Source of the DNA: JBBROS01 sp965217935
Lineage (GTDB): Bacteria > Pseudomonadota > Alphaproteobacteria > Acetobacterales > Acetobacteraceae
Direction: 5' to 3'
NCBI GenBank assembly: GCA_965217935.1
Contig: OZ244581.1
Coordinates: 1,860,001-1,924,000, forward strand
Length of the DNA stretch: 64,000 bases
In this document: positions 60,618 to 64,000 of the stretch, in pieces
Position numbering within the stretch: position 1 is the first letter of the stretch
Layout: each line of letters starts with the position of its first letter
Translations under genes and position numbers: made by a program
The notes under the pieces: generated by a model
Seen by the model: only the letters and a program-made list of their open reading frames with translations
Databases searched by the model: none
What the model was told of the DNA's origin: nothing

Positions 60618-61282
60618 GCGGTTTGGGCCGGAAGCAGGTCGTCCATGCTGGGGCGGCCGGTGACGTGCCGCCAGTGGTGCCATAGGAGGCGGGCGGCAAG
60701 GGCGCGGTGGGGACGCCAAGGCTCGGCGAGGAGGCGGAGTGCGGCGGGAGGCGGGCGCGACGGCAGGCCGAGGAGGTCGGTCGCGGCGGCGGCGAGGGCG
60801 AGGTCGCCGGCGGGGAAGACGTCGGGGCGTTGCTGGGCGAAGAGGAGGTAGACCTCCGCGGTCCAGGGGCCGAGGCCGCGGACGGCGGTGATGGCGGCCA
60901 TTGCCTGCCCGTCGTCGAGGGCGTCGAGCGCCGAGTCCGTCAGGCCGCTGAGGACGGCGGCGGCGAGGGCGCGGGCGTGGACAACCTTGGGGCGGGACAG
61001 GCCGGCGGCGGCGAGGGCGGCTTCGGGCGTGGCCAGCAATGCGGCGGGATCGGCGGCGCCCGGCAGCGCGGAAAGGCGGCCCCAGATGGCGGTTGCGGCC
61101 TGGTTGCTGATCTGCTGGGCGACGATCGCTTGCAGGAGGCCGGGGAAGCCCCGGGGGCGGATGCGCCACGGCAGCGGCCCGGCGGCCAGCTCGATAGGGG
61201 CGAGCCTCGCGTCTCGGCGGATCAGCGCGTCGAGGGCGGCGCGCATCGCGGGGGGCGGGTGCGGGAACGGCGTGCCGGGCAT
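60614..61282 (-). CDS. DNA-3-methyladenine glycosylase II (AlkA-like)
   Basis: 222-residue HhH-GPD glycosylase that removes alkylated purines. The FPGLLQAIVAQQISNQAATA block and the helix-hairpin-helix AVRGLGPWTAEVYLLFA precede the catalytic Asp in PDVFPAGDLAL. It lacks the N-terminal AlkA domain present in E. coli AlkA, as do many alphaproteobacterial versions. It overlaps the downstream glycosyltransferase gene by GTGA. Confidence 0.94.
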   Translation of the reverse strand: MPGTPFPHPPPAMRAALDALIRRDARLAPIELAAGPLPWRIRPRGFPGLLQAIVAQQISNQAATAIWGRLSALPGAADPAALLATPEAALAAAGLSRPKVVHARALAAAVLSGLTDSALDALDDGQAMAAITAVRGLGPWTAEVYLLFAQQRPDVFPAGDLALAAAATDLLGLPSRPPPAALRLLAEPWRPHRALAARLLWHHWRHVTGRPSMDDLLPAQTA

Positions 61283-61339
61283 CGCGGCTGTTTCAGCATG
61301 GCGGGCGGCGGTCTGTCGAGGCGTGCGCGGGCTGGCAGG

Positions 61340-61981
61340 TCAGGCGCAAAGGACGCGCCGCAGCTTGCGCACGGCGCTTTCGGGGGTGGTCAGGACGGGC
61401 TTGCCGGTGGCGGCTGCGACGGCCGGGGCGGCCCGGGCCAGGCTGAATTGGGCGAGCGCGACCACGTCGCACGCGCAGAGGCCGGCGGCGGCTTCGGCAA
61501 CCAGGGCGTCGTGGCGTGCGGCGTCGCCGGCGTCGAGCGCGTTCAGCGCGCCGTGGGCCAGGGCGGTGGTGATTTGGACGCCCGGGCGGGCGGCCTGGAA
61601 CTCGGGCGGCAGGGTTTCGAGCGAGGGGGCGAAGCTGGCGAGCAGGCCGATATGGGCGCCGGCCGAGACCGCCTCCTCGACCATGGCTTCGTTGGGTTTC
61701 AGGACCGGGAGGGGGGCGAGGTCGGCCTGGCACGCCTCGATGCAGGGGCCGAAGGCGGAGCAGGTGAACAGGATCGCGTCCGCCCCGGCGTCAGCGGCGT
61801 AGCGGGCGAGGGTTTGGAACCGCCGGGTCATCGCCGGCTGGAGGGCGCCGGCGCGGGCAAGGTCGGCGGAAAGGCTGTCGTCCATCAGCGTCATGAGGGC
61901 GGCTTCGGGCCAGAGGCGGGCGAAAGCGGCCTCGACCGGGGCGGCGGAATGGCGCAGCGCGTGGATGAGGGCGACGCGCAT
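61340..61981 (-). CDS. Aspartate/glutamate racemase family protein
   Basis: 213-residue member of the Asp/Glu/hydantoin racemase superfamily. One catalytic-type Cys is present in ADAILFTCSAFGPCIEA; the second-half counterpart reads VVALAQFSLARAAP, with no Cys at the expected place. This pattern is shared with arylmalonate-decarboxylase-like relatives. Enzymatic activity could be racemase, decarboxylase or isomerase; the substrate is unknown. It lies 7 nt after a small secreted-protein gene and before the alkA-like gene, all on the minus strand. Confidence 0.86.
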   Translation of the reverse strand: MRVALIHALRHSAAPVEAAFARLWPEAALMTLMDDSLSADLARAGALQPAMTRRFQTLARYAADAGADAILFTCSAFGPCIEACQADLAPLPVLKPNEAMVEEAVSAGAHIGLLASFAPSLETLPPEFQAARPGVQITTALAHGALNALDAGDAARHDALVAEAAAGLCACDVVALAQFSLARAAPAVAAATGKPVLTTPESAVRKLRRVLCA

Positions 61982-61988
61982 GGGCGGG

Positions 61989-62441
61989 TTATTTGCAGCG
62001 GACGAGCGGGTTGGGGAAGTCGGCGCATCCGGGGAAACTGATCTCGTTCTCGCCGCGGCGCTGGACGTTGAGCTGGTCGGGGGAGTCGCAGCCGAAACCG
62101 GTTTGCTGGGGGATGCCGGGGGTCAGCAGCGAGCCGGGCCTGGCGGCGCTGGCGAAGCGTAACTCGGCGCCTTTGGGGGTGGTGCGGACGGTTTCGATGA
62201 CGCGCTGGTCGAGCGTCTGGTCGAACAGGGTGGCGCGCAGGACGAGGTCGCGGGTGAAGATGACGACGGGCTGGGAGAAGCAGGCCTCGCGGGTCATGTT
62301 CTCGGGGGCGGGAAAGATGCCGCCGGTCCAGGTGCCGAACAGCCAGGCGTGAGGGGGCTGCTTCGGTTGCGCGGCGGCGGGCGGGCGGGGAGCGGCTGCG
62401 CCGAGCAGGACGGCGGCGAGCAGAAAGGCGGTTCGGCGCAT
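61989..62441 (-). CDS. Secreted hypothetical protein
   Basis: 150-residue product with a signal peptide (MRRTAFLLAAVLLGAAAPRP) and a mature domain with two or more Cys pairs possible (EACFSQ, GFGCDSPDQ, FPGCADFPNPLVRCK). The pattern HAWLFGTWTGGIFPAPENMT may indicate a small beta-barrel (lipocalin-like) protein. AGGA lies 6 nt before the ATG at 62441, preferred over a longer frame. No function is known to me. It precedes the racemase gene by 7 nt. Confidence 0.8.
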   Translation of the reverse strand: MRRTAFLLAAVLLGAAAPRPPAAAQPKQPPHAWLFGTWTGGIFPAPENMTREACFSQPVVIFTRDLVLRATLFDQTLDQRVIETVRTTPKGAELRFASAARPGSLLTPGIPQQTGFGCDSPDQLNVQRRGENEISFPGCADFPNPLVRCK

Positions 62442-62561
62442 CGGTGATCCTGTCTTGAATGCGCTTGACCATAGACGCGGCGGCGCGGCGGCGGAAGCGG
62501 CGCAGTTGAATGCCGCGCCCGCGCGTGGCATGGGCGGCACAGCAGCCGAGGTTGTTACAAC

Positions 62562-63140
62562 ATGCTTAACAAATTTTATCAGCGCGTGCTTGCCTTGGCG
62601 GCCAGCCCGCAAGCGCCCTGGTGGCTGGCGGCGGTCAGCTTCGCCGAGAGCAGCTTCTTCCCGATCCCGCCGGACGTGTTGCTGATCCCGATGGTGCTGG
62701 CGCGCCCGGAGCGGGCCTGGCGGCTGGCGCTGATCTGCACGGTGTCCAGCGTGCTCGGGGGGCTGCTCGGGTATTACATCGGTTACGCGCTGTATGATCA
62801 AGTGGCTTTGCCCCTGATCCGGTTCTACCACTACGAGGACGCGGCAGCGGCGTTCGTCGAGCGGTTCCGGGAATGGGGGCTTTGGGTCATCCTGATCAAA
62901 GGAATGACGCCTATTCCTTACAAAATTGTTACGATCACGTCGGGGCTGGCGCATTTCGACCTGGCGGTGTTCATGCTGGCGAGCCTTGCCACGCGGGGGG
63001 CGCGGTTCTTCCTGGTGGCGGCGCTGCTGCGGCGGTTCGGCGAGCCGGTGCGGGATTGGGTGGAGAAGCGGCTGACGCTGGTGACGACGATGGTGGCGCT
63101 GAGCATCGTGGGGGGGTTCGTGGCGCTGAAGTATCTGTAG
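62562..63140 (+). CDS. YqaA family (DedA/SNARE-associated-like) membrane protein
   Basis: 192-residue inner-membrane protein of the YqaA/DedA superfamily (VTT domain). Typical: the N-terminal SFAESSFFPIPPDVLLIPMV with re-entrant-loop proline motif, LGGLLGYYIGYALYD, and ILIKGMTPIPYKIVTITSGL, the second half-signature. DedA relatives act in lipid scrambling and membrane homeostasis. It is divergent from the small secreted-protein gene. Confidence 0.93.
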   Translation: MLNKFYQRVLALAASPQAPWWLAAVSFAESSFFPIPPDVLLIPMVLARPERAWRLALICTVSSVLGGLLGYYIGYALYDQVALPLIRFYHYEDAAAAFVERFREWGLWVILIKGMTPIPYKIVTITSGLAHFDLAVFMLASLATRGARFFLVAALLRRFGEPVRDWVEKRLTLVTTMVALSIVGGFVALKYL

Positions 63141-63186
63141 GGGGCTTCGGATGCGGGCCATCGTCACGCGGTCGAGCGCCCAAGCC

Positions 63187-64000
63187 TTATTCGTCCTCGC
63201 CGTCGCCGAACGTCGCGTCGCGATGGACATGCACGGACATCAGCAGCCCGAACCCGAACATGACGGTCAGCATCGCCGACCCGCCGTGGGACACCAGCGG
63301 GAGCGGGACGCCGCCGACCGGGATCGCGCCCATCACCATAGCCACGTTGACGAACACGTACATGAAGAAGTTGGTGGCGATGCCGAGCGCGAGCAGCCGG
63401 CCATAGCGGTTGCGGCAGCGGAGCGCGATGGCGACGCCGCCAAGCACGATCAGGCCCAGCAGCGCCAGCACGGACACGGCGCCCGCGAGGCCGAACTCCT
63501 CGCCGATCATGGTGAAGATGAAATCCGTCTGCTTTTCCGGCAGGAAGTTGAGGTGGCCTTGCGTGCCCTGCAGGAACCCCTTGCCCCAGAAGCCGCCCGA
63601 GCCGAGCGCGATCTTGGACTGGATGATGTTGTAGCCGGCGCCCAGCGGGTCGGAATCCGGGTTGAGGAAGGTGGTGATGCGCCGCCGCTGATAGCCGTGC
63701 ATATGGCTGAAGGCGAATTGGGCGGCGAACGGGACCGGGGCGGCAACGAGCGCCAGCACCCACCAGCGCAAGCCCGCCGCCAGGACGACCGCGCCGCCGA
63801 CGACGGCGGTGATGACCGCGGTGCCGAGGTTCGGCTCCTTCAGGATCAGGCCGACCGGCAGCAGGATCATCAGCGCCGGCGGGACGAGGAACAGCGGGTT
63901 GCCCATCCGCTCCCAGCTCGCCTTGTGGAACCAGGCCGCAAGCGCCATTGCCAGGCCGACCTTGGCCAGCTCGCTCGGCTGCATCTGCAGGCCGCCGAGA
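63187..64000 (-). CDS. rodA: Rod shape-determining protein RodA, 3' part
   Basis: C-terminal 270 or so residues of the SEDS peptidoglycan glycosyltransferase RodA; the 5' end lies beyond the right edge. Clear SEDS signatures: QPSELAKVGLAMALAAWFHK, KEPNLGTAVITAVVGGAVVL, the ITTFLNPDSDPLGAGYNIIQ segment, SKIALGSGGFWGKGFLQGTQ, EKQTDFIFTMIGEEFGLAGA and GVPLPLVSHGGSAML. It works with PBP2 in cell-wall elongation, implying a rod-shaped cell. Upstream mrdA (PBP2) would be expected to the right. Confidence 0.96.
   Translation of the reverse strand, partial: LGGLQMQPSELAKVGLAMALAAWFHKASWERMGNPLFLVPPALMILLPVGLILKEPNLGTAVITAVVGGAVVLAAGLRWWVLALVAAPVPFAAQFAFSHMHGYQRRRITTFLNPDSDPLGAGYNIIQSKIALGSGGFWGKGFLQGTQGHLNFLPEKQTDFIFTMIGEEFGLAGAVSVLALLGLIVLGGVAIALRCRNRYGRLLALGIATNFFMYVFVNVAMVMGAIPVGGVPLPLVSHGGSAMLTVMFGFGLLMSVHVHRDATFGDGEDE

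Overview
The window is about 70% GC and reads as chromosomal DNA from an alphaproteobacterium, most likely Acetobacteraceae or a close Rhodospirillales relative. This is judged from gene families and order (ileS-lspA-DUF3035 lipoprotein, ELM1-like protein, class II DAHP synthase beside NAD salvage, ChvE-GguAB sugar importer, MotB/MotA, RodA). The cell is aerobic, flagellated and rod-shaped. No rRNA, CRISPR array, transposase or integrase gene was seen, and only one tRNA gene, tRNA-Tyr.

Layout. 0-11.6 kb: an orphan branched-chain amino acid type binding protein, exonuclease III, CreA and YjbQ, an HtrA-like protein that has lost all three catalytic residues, translationally coupled to a LuxR-type regulator, tRNA-Tyr, an RlmB-like methyltransferase, a hydratase, ileS, lspA, a lipoprotein and an ELM1-like protein. 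11.6-18.8 kb: a multi-spanning membrane protein, a GGDEF/EAL protein, a near-perfect parS site, and a tightly packed UgpC-like ATPase/SDR/Ldh-type dehydrogenase set. 18.8-24 kb: transglutaminase / fused ATP-grasp-alpha-E / transglutaminase, then a DAO-type oxidoreductase. 24-28.6 kb: a methylcrotonyl-CoA carboxylase operon for leucine breakdown (mccB, enoyl-CoA hydratase, mccA).

28.6-43.4 kb is the accessory-looking part: an SRAP (YedK) gene, a low-GC secreted protein and a decayed internally deleted SRAP copy, a molybdopterin oxidoreductase, a CRP-type palindrome upstream of a holin-like small gene, the ChvE-GguA-GguB sugar importer, a 52-codon gene with a perfect upstream palindrome, a DsbA-like protein with 25-bp tandem repeats at its 3' end, a FAD oxidoreductase, and a xanthine dehydrogenase-family subunit with Gln where the catalytic Glu is expected. 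43.4-64 kb: EamA exporter, a DAHP synthase-pncB-nadE operon, an AI-2E-type transporter with a long C-terminal extension, threonine dehydratase, a GT39-like glycosyltransferase, GlsB, Lrp/trxB, motB-motA, two glycosyltransferases, AlkA, a racemase, YqaA and the 3' part of rodA, which runs off the right edge.

The strongest unexplained signals are two dispersed repeat families. Family 1 has three copies (about 13425-13548, 53456-53548 and 54493-54600). It carries an inverted repeat, and one copy lies inside the glycosyltransferase reading frame, where it appears to add about 35 residues, much like the Rickettsia palindromic elements. Family 2 has two copies (37689-37749 and 40582-40642) that fold as long hairpins with compensatory base changes. 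All alignments were made by eye.
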